Source: Pollutimonas bauzanensis_A | GTDB taxonomy: Bacteria > Pseudomonadota > Gammaproteobacteria > Burkholderiales > Burkholderiaceae_B | Reading direction: 5' to 3' | Assembly: GCF_040393045.1 (NCBI RefSeq) | Contig: NZ_JBEBUX010000011.1 | Coordinates: forward strand, 1 to 52,345 | Length of the DNA: 52,345 bases | Part shown: one piece after another, positions 8,768 to 17,601 of the stretch | How the letters are laid out: each line of letters starts with the position of its first letter | Numbering within the stretch: the first letter of the stretch is position 1 | The notes under the pieces: generated by a model | The model's input: only the letters and a program-made list of their open reading frames with translations | Databases searched by the model: none | What the model was told of the DNA's origin: nothing | Program-made: the position numbers and the translations under genes

Positions 8768-9721
8768 ATGAGCAAGACAAAAGAGCTACGCGATGCAATC
8801 TACGCACCCGAAATCCTTGTACAACCGGGCGTCTATGATGGATTCAGCACTCGCTTAGTTGAATACATGGGCTACAAAAGCGCCTTTATTACAGGTAGCG
8901 GTGTGAGCGAAGCGCGTCTGGGCCAGGTTGATGTAGGCATCATGGGCATGGAAGAGAACGTTGCGGCCGTAAGAAGCATTGCGGCCTGCTCAAGCCTTGC
9001 ACTTCTTGCCGACGGAGACACAGGCTACGGAAACGCAATCAACGCTTATCACACCGTGCGGGCCTTTGAGCGTGCTGGGGCGGCTGGCATCATGCTAGAG
9101 GATCAAGTCTGGCCCAAACGCTGTGGTCATATGCGCGGCAAGGAAGTGATCCCTCAAGACGAAATGGTACAAAAACTTCGCGCGGCCTGCGAAGCGCGGG
9201 TCGACAAGAATTTTGTCATCAAGTCGCGCACGGATACTCTGGCCACCAACGGACTGGATGAGGTAATTCGCCGCCTGAACGCCTACGCTGAAGCGGGTGC
9301 GGATCTGCTGTTTGCCGATGCCCTCATGGACGCAGAGCAAATCCGCACGGTTGCTGCCAACGTTTCCAAGCCCCTTTGCGTGAACATGGGCTTCGGCATT
9401 CGCCAGCGTTCAACCACCCCGCTGCTGTCAGCCGCGCAGTTACAAGAACTCGGAGTTGCAGTTGTCATTTACCCTCGGCTTCTGACCGCATGCGCGTTAG
9501 CCGGTATGAAAAAGGGCTTGGAAGTTTTGGGTGAGTCCCTCAGCACAGGTCAGGCCGCTGACCGTCCCGATCTAGCGGTGAGCTTTGAAGAGCTTAACGA
9601 AGTCATGGGTATGGGCGAGATCAAGCGTCTGGAAGAGGAGTTCCTCACCGCCGCGCAAAAAACCGCCAAGTACGGCAAAGAGCATACAGGTCCCGTCGAC
9701 TTAGGAGCCATGCATGAATGA
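8768..9721 (+). CDS. isocitrate lyase/PEP mutase family carbon-carbon lyase
   Basis: A 317-residue TIM-barrel enzyme of the isocitrate lyase/PEP mutase superfamily. Visible motifs are DGDTGYGN (residues 82-89, Mg-binding aspartates), LEDQ (110-113) and KRCGH (117-121); the cysteine in this last loop is the catalytic one in 2-methylisocitrate lyase and 2,3-dimethylmalate lyase, so lyase chemistry is more likely than PEP mutase or oxaloacetate decarboxylase chemistry. I chose the ATG at 8768 (box GAGAGAG) over an upstream in-frame TTG. First gene of a four-gene operon; its stop overlaps the next start by 8 bp. Product is probably pyruvate or another 2-oxoacid plus a second acid, but the substrate is not established. 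Confidence 0.87.
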   Translation: MSKTKELRDAIYAPEILVQPGVYDGFSTRLVEYMGYKSAFITGSGVSEARLGQVDVGIMGMEENVAAVRSIAACSSLALLADGDTGYGNAINAYHTVRAFERAGAAGIMLEDQVWPKRCGHMRGKEVIPQDEMVQKLRAACEARVDKNFVIKSRTDTLATNGLDEVIRRLNAYAEAGADLLFADALMDAEQIRTVAANVSKPLCVNMGFGIRQRSTTPLLSAAQLQELGVAVVIYPRLLTACALAGMKKGLEVLGESLSTGQAADRPDLAVSFEELNEVMGMGEIKRLEEEFLTAAQKTAKYGKEHTGPVDLGAMHE

Positions 9722-10547
9722 GCTGGCGGCGACTGCAAAAACGCTTCCTTCCGGCGCCGTGGACAGCCATGCGCATGTCATTAAAAAGGACATGCCGCTT
9801 GCAAACAACCGCCACTCTCAGCCGGCGCGCGATGCAAGCGTAGGGGATTACTTGAAAACGCTCGATGCGTATGGCGTCACCTACGGACTGCTAACAGCAC
9901 CAAGCTTTTACGGATCGAATAATGAAGTGCTATTACACGCGCTCGATGAGGCGGCCGGCCGCCTTCGAGGCACCGCCATCGTTGAGCCCACGATCAGCGA
10001 AAGCACGCTTGCCTCCATGAAGTCCAAGGGCGTGTGCGGCATTAGGCTGAATTGGGTCAAGCGCGATGCCCTGCCCGACATCACGTCAAGTCAATACCAA
10101 GGACTGCTTGCGAAAGCCAGGAACCTGGGGCTTCACGTTGAGGTGTATCTAGAAGGCGAGCACTTGCCACCCATACTCAAAGCCATCAACGCGAGCGGCG
10201 CACGCGCGGTCATTGATCATTTTGGTCACCCAAAGGGTGAAGACGGAGTCGAAAGCGCTGGCTTTCATGCCCTGCTGGACGCCCTTCAGGCGGGGAACAC
10301 GTGGGTTAAGCTCTCTGCGCCCTTTCGCCTTCGGGGTACCGACCCGCTGACGCTCGCCCAGAAAATCGTCGATCAATCCGGCGGCTCTCGCGCCGTGTGG
10401 GCCACCGATTGGCCGTGGGTGGGGTTTGAGGAAAAAATTACCTACCAGCAGTGCATTGACTCACTCTTTGCGTGCGTTCCAGACGAGGCAATCCGCAACC
10501 GCATTCTCGTTCAAAACGCTCATGAAATATTCGGATTTAATTCCTAG
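9714..10547 (+). CDS. amidohydrolase 2 family metal-dependent hydrolase (PDC lactonase-like)
   Basis: A 277-residue TIM-barrel hydrolase of the amidohydrolase-2 family. It has the N-terminal metal motif DSHAHV (17-22), DHFGHP (168-173) and TDWPW (231-235), the pattern of 2-pyrone-4,6-dicarboxylate lactonase (LigI)-like and related sugar-lactone/dicarboxylate lactone hydrolases. It overlaps the lyase gene by 8 bp, so the two are translationally coupled and probably act in sequence: a lactone or cyclic acid is opened here, and the lyase cleaves an open-chain acid. Could alternatively be a decarboxylase of the ACMSD family, but the short length and motifs fit a lactonase better. Confidence 0.85.
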   Translation: MNELAATAKTLPSGAVDSHAHVIKKDMPLANNRHSQPARDASVGDYLKTLDAYGVTYGLLTAPSFYGSNNEVLLHALDEAAGRLRGTAIVEPTISESTLASMKSKGVCGIRLNWVKRDALPDITSSQYQGLLAKARNLGLHVEVYLEGEHLPPILKAINASGARAVIDHFGHPKGEDGVESAGFHALLDALQAGNTWVKLSAPFRLRGTDPLTLAQKIVDQSGGSRAVWATDWPWVGFEEKITYQQCIDSLFACVPDEAIRNRILVQNAHEIFGFNS

Positions 10548-10604
10548 GGCAACCCGCAATGCGGGCTAACGTAACAGTCGATCTATCGGTTAGGAGACAA
10601 CACC

Positions 10605-11552
10605 ATGAATAAGTATAAACTTCTCGGCGCCGCCGTTTTAATAGCTTTCGCGCACGTATCAGTCGCCAAAGAGGTGGCAAAGCTCATCGTCCCAACCGCA
10701 CCCGGTGGGGGCACCGACTCGCTCTTTAGAGCAATTGCACGATACGCCGAACCGCACCTTGATGCCACGCTTGTCGTGCAAAATTCAGGGGGCGCGGGTG
10801 GCGCGATCGGTGTGAGCCAATTGACCCGAGCAAAACCTGACGGCCTGACCATGGCAGGTGTGTGGATGGGACCTATTACGGTCGCGCCCCATACCATCAA
10901 CACGACCTATGGCTTGGACGACTATATTCCGGTTATCCAGCTTGATGCAGCGCCGTACGTGCTGTGCGTGAGAGCTAACTTCCCAGCAAATAACGGCAAG
11001 GAACTTCTGGAAGAGCTCAAATCCAAGCCAGACACCTATACGTTCGGGACCGACGGGGTTGCAGGCCCCGGACAGCTGGCCGCCGAGCGAGTGTTCCAAT
11101 CCTTTGGAGTCAAGGCGCGCGATATCCCCTACCGGGGCGCTGGCGAGACCATGCCAGCACTTTTAGGTAGTGTGGTCGACATCTATGTAGGCTCGATACC
11201 TCCGGCTGCTGCCATGGAAAAGAAGGGGGACATCAAATGCTTGCTGGCCACCGGCGCTGATCCGGTCAAAGCCCTTCCCCGTGCAACGAGCCTGGGAGAA
11301 TTAGGGATCCCCGAGAAGGAAACCTTGCTTTGGCACGGCATCGTTGTGCCAGCTGGCACGCCCGATGAGGCAGTAGATCGCATTGCAGATGCCTTCGACA
11401 AGGCCGCCAGCTCACCCGAGATGGCTGAGTTCTTTGAGACGGCCGGGGTGGAGAAGAAAATACTGCGCCGCAAGGAGTTCTCTGAGCACATCAGAAAAGA
11501 ATATGCGGAGCTTGGCAATCTGGTCCAAAGCCTAGGTCTTAAAAAACAATGA
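10605..11552 (+). CDS. Bug/TctC family tripartite tricarboxylate receptor
   Basis: A 315-residue periplasmic receptor with a signal peptide (residues 1-21, ending VSVAK) and the Bug motifs LIVPTAPGGGTDSL and IPYRGAGETMPALL. It has two extra cysteines in the mature part (about residues 125 and 207), less usual for this family and perhaps a disulfide. Third gene of the operon, 57 bp after the hydrolase; the spacer contains a small hairpin (CCCGC-aat-GCGGG at 10553-10565). A good ribosome site (TAGGAGA) precedes the ATG. It likely delivers the operon's substrate, though no TctA/TctB partner is present here, so it must use permease subunits encoded elsewhere. Confidence 0.93.
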   Translation: MNKYKLLGAAVLIAFAHVSVAKEVAKLIVPTAPGGGTDSLFRAIARYAEPHLDATLVVQNSGGAGGAIGVSQLTRAKPDGLTMAGVWMGPITVAPHTINTTYGLDDYIPVIQLDAAPYVLCVRANFPANNGKELLEELKSKPDTYTFGTDGVAGPGQLAAERVFQSFGVKARDIPYRGAGETMPALLGSVVDIYVGSIPPAAAMEKKGDIKCLLATGADPVKALPRATSLGELGIPEKETLLWHGIVVPAGTPDEAVDRIADAFDKAASSPEMAEFFETAGVEKKILRRKEFSEHIRKEYAELGNLVQSLGLKKQ

Positions 11553-12373
11553 CAATCATGCGGGCATCGTCTATCTCCGACAAGCAGCGTAACGAGGTAG
11601 CTAGCGCAGCGCAACGGGTTCTAGTGACGGGGGCTGCCCGCGGAATCGGGCTTGCGATTGCGCGAGCGTTTCTGTCTGACGGCGCGCGCGTTTTCGTGTG
11701 TGACAAAGATGAGCGCTCGCTCGCTGCGCTGGCGCAAAGCGATCCGCTATTGTTCACCGCGCACGCCGACGTAGCCGACCCTCAGTCGGTTGCAACGCTC
11801 ATGAGCAAAGTCCGCCAGCAGTTTGGCGGCTTGGATGTCCTGGTTAATAACGCGGCCATCACCGGTCCCTTCGGGCCAGTAGAAGAGAACGATCCCACGC
11901 TTTGGGCCGCCGCCATCTCGGTGAACCTGGTGGGCCAGTTCAACTGCGCACACTACGCCGTGCCCCTTTTAAAATCTGTCCAGGGCGGCAGCGTCGTGAA
12001 TATATCCTCGGTCGCAGGGCGTCTGGGCTACCCAATGCGTAGCGCCTACTCAGCCTCCAAGTGGGGCATTATCGGGTTCACACAAACCCTTGCGATGGAA
12101 TTGGGGCCGCACTCCATTAGAGTCAATGCCATCCTCCCCGGCATCATCGACAACGATCGACACCAGGGGCAAGTGCGTGCGCAAGCTGAACGACTTGGCG
12201 TCAGCGTTCACACAATGAACCAAAGCTACCTGGATACCATCTCGATGGGAGAAAAAGCCAGTGAAGAGGAAGTCGCTGACCTGGCTGTCTTTATTACTTC
12301 CAGTCGCGGTCGACACATCAGCGGACAATCGCTCGGGATATGCGGCAACGTAGAAACAATGCGTAGGCGCTGA
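11549..12373 (+). CDS. SDR family oxidoreductase
   Basis: A 274-residue classical short-chain dehydrogenase: cofactor loop TGAARGIG (27-34), NNAAI (100-104), catalytic Ser near 153-154 and YSASK at 167-171. The acidic residue after beta 2 (VCDKDE) suggests NAD rather than NADP. Its ATG overlaps the Bug stop (ATGA), so it is the coupled fourth and last gene of the lyase-hydrolase-receptor operon and probably oxidises a hydroxy acid to the keto form used by the pathway. The first 20 residues are extra compared with the family, but no better start is seen. Confidence 0.9.
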   Translation: MTIMRASSISDKQRNEVASAAQRVLVTGAARGIGLAIARAFLSDGARVFVCDKDERSLAALAQSDPLLFTAHADVADPQSVATLMSKVRQQFGGLDVLVNNAAITGPFGPVEENDPTLWAAAISVNLVGQFNCAHYAVPLLKSVQGGSVVNISSVAGRLGYPMRSAYSASKWGIIGFTQTLAMELGPHSIRVNAILPGIIDNDRHQGQVRAQAERLGVSVHTMNQSYLDTISMGEKASEEEVADLAVFITSSRGRHISGQSLGICGNVETMRRR

Positions 12374-12392
12374 CCAAAGTATCGCCATCGAT

Positions 12393-12426
12393 ATGCCAGG
12401 TGTACGCATAGCGACACACCTGGCAT
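12393..12426. terminator. stem-loop between convergent genes
   Basis: Perfect 11-bp arms ATGCCAGGTGT / ACACCTGGCAT around a 12-nt loop, filling the 64-bp gap between the convergent SDR and M81 peptidase genes. No U-tract on either side, so it is a plausible bidirectional 3'-end stem rather than a textbook intrinsic terminator. Confidence 0.55.
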
Positions 12427-12437
12427 GTACCAGAAAA

Positions 12438-13937
12438 CTAGGCGACTTGGAACGCTTCCCCACAAGGATCCAGCCTGATCCCAACTGGCAAATTCTTCCA
12501 TGGCAATTGTTTCAGAATCATGGGCATGGAACCCGGTGCGGCGCCGACAATAATTTCTTCGGCGATGGGAGTGAAATCGGCACGGAAATGCACAGCACTT
12601 TTCACGACCAGAATAGCTTGTTCTGTAGGCTCGACACCAACAAATCGGAACATGGCCTGATCCGCCATTTGCACCTTTTGCGAAGCCAGTACAACGCGCA
12701 CCCCTTCAATCAACAAGCAGGCTGAAAGACCCAAATCAAGCTTAAAGCCGTGGTAAAAAGGCCCGGTGGCTGCTGTCTTGCCGTCCGACAGGCGTTCGAT
12801 TAAAAACTCGCCTTCAAAAGGCTGGTCGTCAGGAAGGCCCGCATTGCCACCGATAGCGATGCGGATGCGCTGGCCTTCGCCGGCTTCATGGATTTTTGCG
12901 GCCGCTGCGGGATCGATGATCAAGCCAATCGCAGCGCGTTCTGCCTTGTTGCGCAATAAGGCGCGCAGCATGCCCGTGGTATCGGAGTTACTGCCAGCGC
13001 CCGGATTGTCTTGGGCATCGGCAATGACGACTGGCTTGGAACTGGTCAGAGACTTTTCCATGGCGTATTTGACCGCTTCATCGGGGCTGTAAAGCTTACC
13101 GGCAAACAACGATTCCGCCGCATTGACGGCCGCTTCCAATTGGTCGGCCGCCGCGTTCGCGCTTGCCTGATCGTCTGCATACGCCCAGATTACGGGTGAA
13201 CATTCCTTAAAGTCTGCAGCCGGAAAGCCAGTAGTGAAAGACACATGGGTAACGTCTTTTTCAATGTCCGCGAGCTGCTGGTACAGACCCTTGGACGGCT
13301 GAATGTCGGTGCACTGCCAACAAATAGGAATCAGGAAAGGCAAACGGCGTATAGCGACTTTAGATCGTTTCCCCGTCACCAGGCGGCGTTGCAGCTGCTG
13401 GTACGCCCGCGCACCGGTTTCCGCCATGTCGACATGAGGATAGGTGCGATACGCCACCAGAATGTCGGCCTCTTGAAGCATTTGGGAAGTCACATTGGCA
13501 TGCAGATCCAAGCTAGCTACGATGGGCACATCGGGTCCGACCACAGCGCGCACCCGGCGCAACAGTTCGCCTTCGCCATCGTCGAAAGTTTGTGCCACCA
13601 TCGCACCGTGCAAGTCCAAGTACACCGCATCGACCGGTAAGGCGGCACGGATGCCGTCGACAATCATTGCCGAAATACGTTCATAAGTGTCGGCAGCAAC
13701 ATGCGCCGATGGGCTAGCCGCGCACCATGTGGTGGGAATGACCCTATCACCCGAATCCAGCGCACATTTCACAAAGCCTGCGGCGGGAATATTGGCGCCG
13801 GCAATCGCCGGCCAAACTTCTTCGCCCGAGACCAGACCCGGCCAGCCGCCACCAGCCAGGAAGGCATCCCAATCGGCTAGATCAGGCGCAAAGGTGTTGG
13901 TTTCGTGTTGAAAACCGCCATAAACGATACGTAGCAT
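12438..13937 (-). CDS. M81 family metallopeptidase (MlrC-like)
   Basis: A 499-residue member of peptidase family M81, named for MlrC, which cleaves linearised microcystin. Metal-site motifs are visible: GFQHETNTF (8-16), DLHGAMV (108-114), SLDLHANV (142-149) and YRTYPHVD (163-170); the C-terminal half has DAQDNPGAGSNSDT of the MlrC C-terminal domain. I take ATG at 13937 (MLRIVYGG) instead of one 12 codons upstream, because the fold begins there and AAAAGG precedes it. No signal peptide, so cytoplasmic. Last gene of a minus-strand series with a peptide ABC importer and D-serine dehydratase, which suggests hydrolysis of an imported peptide or amide. True substrate unknown; many family members are not microcystinases. 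Confidence 0.9.
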   Translation of the reverse strand: MLRIVYGGFQHETNTFAPDLADWDAFLAGGGWPGLVSGEEVWPAIAGANIPAAGFVKCALDSGDRVIPTTWCAASPSAHVAADTYERISAMIVDGIRAALPVDAVYLDLHGAMVAQTFDDGEGELLRRVRAVVGPDVPIVASLDLHANVTSQMLQEADILVAYRTYPHVDMAETGARAYQQLQRRLVTGKRSKVAIRRLPFLIPICWQCTDIQPSKGLYQQLADIEKDVTHVSFTTGFPAADFKECSPVIWAYADDQASANAAADQLEAAVNAAESLFAGKLYSPDEAVKYAMEKSLTSSKPVVIADAQDNPGAGSNSDTTGMLRALLRNKAERAAIGLIIDPAAAAKIHEAGEGQRIRIAIGGNAGLPDDQPFEGEFLIERLSDGKTAATGPFYHGFKLDLGLSACLLIEGVRVVLASQKVQMADQAMFRFVGVEPTEQAILVVKSAVHFRADFTPIAEEIIVGAAPGSMPMILKQLPWKNLPVGIRLDPCGEAFQVA

Positions 13938-14022
13938 ATTTATTTCTGCCTTTTCATGAGTTTGTGTTTGCACCGTATGCTGGTGCCTGCTTCAAATTTT
14001 GGATCGTGGCAACCGTATTCGC

Positions 14023-15708
14023 TTACGCTTGAACCGGCCGGAAATTCTGGAAATCCCAACCTCGACCAGGCGCTGCGTTGATCAGGGCCTTGGTATAGCG
14101 TTGCTGCGGATGGCTTAACACTTGGCTGGCGCTGCCCGACTCAACAACTTTGCCCTGTTGCATTACTAAAATGGTGTCGCAAATCTGGGCGGCGACCCTA
14201 AGGTCGTGGGTGATGAATAACACCCCTACCCCAACGCGCTGGCGGACTTCCTCGAGCAAGTCCAGCACCTGGGCCTGAACGGAAACGTCAAGCGCAGACA
14301 CAGCCTCGTCGGCAACCAGCACATCGGGTTCCATAACCAAAGCACGCGCAATGCAGATACGCTGGCGCTGGCCCCCAGAAAACTGATGCGGATAACGCTC
14401 CAACGTGTCGGCCGGCAGGCCCACCAGCTCCATCGCCCGCAAAGCCTGCTTGATGGCATCACTGCGCGCAGTGCCGTAATTGAGCAAGCCCTCGATAATC
14501 GAGTCACCCACCTGGCGCCTGGGATTCAGACTGCGGTAGGGATCCTGAAAAATAATCTGGATGCGTTTGCGTATGGGCATTAGCCGGCTGCGGCCCAGAA
14601 CGGTAATGTCATCATCGTGCAATCTGATTTCACCCGAACTGGGGTCGATTAATCGAACGACGCAACGCGCCACTGTGGATTTCCCCGAACCGGACTCGCC
14701 GACAATACCCAGGATCTCGCCGCGACGCAGGGTCAGGGTGACATCACTGGCAGCCGCCACTTGTTCCGCTTTTTTGAATAGTCGTTTGGTCTTGTCGTAA
14801 AACTTGTTCAGGCTGCGAACTTTAAGAATGATTTCGCCCTCCGGTGCCGAACGTGTGCGGGGCGTGAGGCTAGGCACCGATGAAACCAGCATGCGGGTGT
14901 AGTCTTGAGCAGGATTCGCGAGTATCTGGTCGCGCGTTCCGGTTTCAACCACACTACCCTGATTCATGACAAGAATCCGGTCGGCGATTTCGGCCACTAC
15001 ACCAAAGTCGTGGGTAATAAATATAACGGCGGTGCCATGTTGGGTTTGCAACTCCCGAATCAAAGACAGAATCTGCTTTTGTGTAGTCACGTCGAGCGCC
15101 GTGGTGGGCTCGTCGGCAATAAGCAGTTTGGGCCGCAAGATCAGGGCCATCGCAATAACAATACGCTGACGCTGCCCGCCCGACAACTGATGCGGATAAG
15201 AATCGTAAATACGTTCTATATCGGGCAGATGCACGGACTCCAGCATTGCCAGCACCTGCCGACGCCTTTCCGCGGCACCGACTTTAGTGTGCAGCTTGAG
15301 TACCTCTTCGACCTGAGTGCCAACCCGGTGTACTGGGTTAAGCGCCGTCATAGGCTCTTGAAACACCATCGCAATTTTGGACGCACGCAGTTCGCGCATG
15401 CGACTGGCACTGACTTTCAGGATATCCTCGCCGTCGATTTCAATTTGTCCGGCAGTCGCAGACAATGTGTCTTTAGGTAGCAAACCCATTACCGCCAGCG
15501 ACGTAACCGACTTACCCGAACCGGATTCACCGACAATGCAGAGCGTCTCGCCAGCGAAGACCTCCAGGCCCATGTCCTTAACAACCGGACGGCCAGGGGT
15601 GGCTTCGGCATTGCCAGAGCCGTTGCTTACGTTGACGGACAGCTTTCTTATGGTTAACACCGGAGCATCGCTGCGGATGCTGGCGTATTCGTGTGCGGAC
15701 GGAGTCAT
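14023..15708 (-). CDS. dipeptide/oligopeptide ABC transporter, fused double ATPase (DppD-DppF type)
   Basis: A 561-residue protein with two complete ABC ATPase domains, equivalent to DppD and DppF in one chain (as in GsiA). First domain: Walker A GESGSGKS at 60-67, signature LSGGQ at 175-179, Walker B LLIADEP. Second domain: Walker A GESGSGKS at 337-344, with its own signature LSGGQRQRI (FSGGQ variant) and VLVADEA. Linker regions carry the oligopeptide-type C-terminal segments. Start chosen at 15708 (box AGGAA) rather than 31 codons upstream, where the frame would overlap the permease gene. It powers the importer formed with the two permeases and receptor encoded just upstream. Confidence 0.94.
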   Translation of the reverse strand: MTPSAHEYASIRSDAPVLTIRKLSVNVSNGSGNAEATPGRPVVKDMGLEVFAGETLCIVGESGSGKSVTSLAVMGLLPKDTLSATAGQIEIDGEDILKVSASRMRELRASKIAMVFQEPMTALNPVHRVGTQVEEVLKLHTKVGAAERRRQVLAMLESVHLPDIERIYDSYPHQLSGGQRQRIVIAMALILRPKLLIADEPTTALDVTTQKQILSLIRELQTQHGTAVIFITHDFGVVAEIADRILVMNQGSVVETGTRDQILANPAQDYTRMLVSSVPSLTPRTRSAPEGEIILKVRSLNKFYDKTKRLFKKAEQVAAASDVTLTLRRGEILGIVGESGSGKSTVARCVVRLIDPSSGEIRLHDDDITVLGRSRLMPIRKRIQIIFQDPYRSLNPRRQVGDSIIEGLLNYGTARSDAIKQALRAMELVGLPADTLERYPHQFSGGQRQRICIARALVMEPDVLVADEAVSALDVSVQAQVLDLLEEVRQRVGVGVLFITHDLRVAAQICDTILVMQQGKVVESGSASQVLSHPQQRYTKALINAAPGRGWDFQNFRPVQA

Positions 15709-15742
15709 GATTGGTTCCTGATATTCGTTCAAGGTACTCGCC

Positions 15743-16645
15743 TTACAGTCGACGCGACATGCGCGGATCCAGCGCATCGCGCATGGCATCGCCCAGTACA
15801 TTGACGCTTAGCACGGTCAGTGAAAGCAGTATGCCGGGGTACAACACCAGTCCTGGCAGAAGCTGAAAGTAGGCACGCCCTTCGGCCATGATGTTGCCCC
15901 ATGATGAAGTTTCAGGGGGTACGCCGGCACCTAGAAAACTTAGGATGGCTTCAGTAAGAATGGCGGAGGCGAACACGTAGGTGCCTTGCACAACTAACGG
16001 CGCCATCGTGTTGGGCACCAGATGACGCATCATCAACGTAAAAGTGGGCGTGCCCAACGCCACGGCAGCTTCAACATAGGGTTCGTTGCGCACGCTTAAA
16101 ATTACGCTGCGCACCAATCGCACGACGCGCGGCACTTCAGGCACCGTGATTGCAATCATGACCGTCATCAGGCTGGCGCCAGATAGCGACACCAGAGCAA
16201 TCGCCAGCAGAATGCCAGGAATTGCCATCAGGCCGTCCATAATGCGCATGACGATGCCATCGATCCAACGAAAATAGCCGGCCACAACGCCAATTGCCAG
16301 GCCTATCACCATACTGAAAGCGGCAACGCCCAGACCGACCACCAGTGACACCCGCGCCCCATATAAAACACGCGAGAACACGTCCCGGCCATAGGCATCC
16401 GTGCCCAGCCAATGTTCGGCAGAAATAGGTTTTAAACGCACACTGGGATTGATGGCAGTAGGATCAACGGTGTGCAGCCAGGGAGCAAAGAACGCAATGA
16501 AAACCACCACCGCCAGTACGAAAAGCGATATCAGCACCGGCCCGCCCTTCAATGTCTGGAAAATGGCTGAATGAATTTTTGCGGGGGCAATACCTGCATC
16601 GCCGGGAACTGTGGCAGCAGGCAGTGTAGTTGTGACGTTTGCCAT
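15743..16645 (-). CDS. peptide ABC transporter permease (DppC type)
   Basis: A 300-residue inner-membrane permease of the OppC/DppC type, about six membrane segments, with the N-terminal OppC segment (WLHTVDPTAINPSVRLKPIS) and the EAA loop around EAAVALGTPTFTLMMRHLVPN that contacts the ATPase. It includes HWLGTDAYGRDVFSRVLYGA, a hallmark of this subunit. Start set at 16645 (box GAGG), 7 bp after the DppB-type stop; a longer frame would run into that gene. Pairs with the neighbouring DppB-like permease. Confidence 0.93.
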   Translation of the reverse strand: MANVTTTLPAATVPGDAGIAPAKIHSAIFQTLKGGPVLISLFVLAVVVFIAFFAPWLHTVDPTAINPSVRLKPISAEHWLGTDAYGRDVFSRVLYGARVSLVVGLGVAAFSMVIGLAIGVVAGYFRWIDGIVMRIMDGLMAIPGILLAIALVSLSGASLMTVMIAITVPEVPRVVRLVRSVILSVRNEPYVEAAVALGTPTFTLMMRHLVPNTMAPLVVQGTYVFASAILTEAILSFLGAGVPPETSSWGNIMAEGRAYFQLLPGLVLYPGILLSLTVLSVNVLGDAMRDALDPRMSRRL

Positions 16646-16652
16646 ATCGGCC

Positions 16653-17594
16653 TCAGTAACGAATACGTGGATCGAACACGGTGTACAACGCGTCGACAAC
16701 AAGGTTGATAAGAACGTAGACAAAAGCGAACAGCAGTATCAGCGCCTGTATGACCGGATAATCCCGTGCGAGTACCGCTTCTACGACCAGTCGTCCCAGG
16801 CCGGGAAGATTGAAGACCGATTCGGTCACCACAACGCCGCTGATCAACATTGCCACGCCCACACCAATAATCGTCACGATGGGTACCGCAGCATTACGCA
16901 AAGCATGCCCGGTCAATACGCTGCTTTCGCGCAGCCCTTTGGCACGCGCCGTACGAATGAAGTCCTCACCCATGACTTCGATAATGCTGGTACGGGTGAT
17001 GCGTGCTATTAGCGCTATATACACCGTGCTAAGTGCTACGGTAGGCAAAACCAGCGTTTGAACAAATGGCCACACACCGGCGGAGAAAGGTTTGTAGCCC
17101 TGTACGGGAAACCAGCCAAATTTCAACGAGAAGACAAGAATCAGGACGTATGCAGTGACGAATACAGGCACCGAAAAGCCCAATACCGACGTAGCCATTA
17201 CGACGCGATCCAGCAGCTTGCCCTGGCGCCAGGCCGCGAGGATTCCCAGCGGGATGGCGACAATGACCGACAAGGTGATCGTGCTCAGGCATAGCGCCAG
17301 CGACGGCCCCATGCGCTGCCCTATCATTTCGGCTACGGGCACACCGGAAAGCAGTGATGTGCCCAGATCACCCTGAAGCAAACGCCATATCCACATAAAG
17401 AACTGGATATAGATTGGTTCGTCTAACCCCATCATCTGGCGTATTTCAGCAAGCTGCTGCGGTGTGGCGGAGTCGCCCGCGATAATTGCAGCCGGGTCTC
17501 CCGGAGTGAGCCTGAGGATGGCAAATACTACCGCCGCCACCATGGCCATAACAGGAATCGATGCTGCGACGCGCCGTAAGATAAAGTTAAACAT
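16653..17594 (-). CDS. peptide ABC transporter permease (DppB type)
   Basis: A 313-residue permease of the OppB/DppB type: N-terminal MFNFILRRVAASIPV opening with one membrane segment, a periplasmic stretch with LTPGDPAA, and five further segments. The coupling loop reads IRTARAKGLRESSVLTGHALRNA. It follows the receptor gene by only 7 bp and precedes the DppC-type gene by 7 bp, clear operon spacing. Together the two permeases form the channel for the solute bound by the 17602 receptor. Confidence 0.94.
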   Translation of the reverse strand: MFNFILRRVAASIPVMAMVAAVVFAILRLTPGDPAAIIAGDSATPQQLAEIRQMMGLDEPIYIQFFMWIWRLLQGDLGTSLLSGVPVAEMIGQRMGPSLALCLSTITLSVIVAIPLGILAAWRQGKLLDRVVMATSVLGFSVPVFVTAYVLILVFSLKFGWFPVQGYKPFSAGVWPFVQTLVLPTVALSTVYIALIARITRTSIIEVMGEDFIRTARAKGLRESSVLTGHALRNAAVPIVTIIGVGVAMLISGVVVTESVFNLPGLGRLVVEAVLARDYPVIQALILLFAFVYVLINLVVDALYTVFDPRIRY

Positions 17595-17601
17595 AGTCAG
17601 C

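Noticed and set aside
10553..10565. Hairpin CCCGC-aat-GCGGG as a terminator before the Bug gene
   Set aside because: Only 5 bp, no U-run, and the following genes appear to belong to the same operon.
14905..15480. A 191-codon plus-strand frame
   Set aside because: Mirror of the fused ATPase gene; low-complexity, His-rich translation without motifs.
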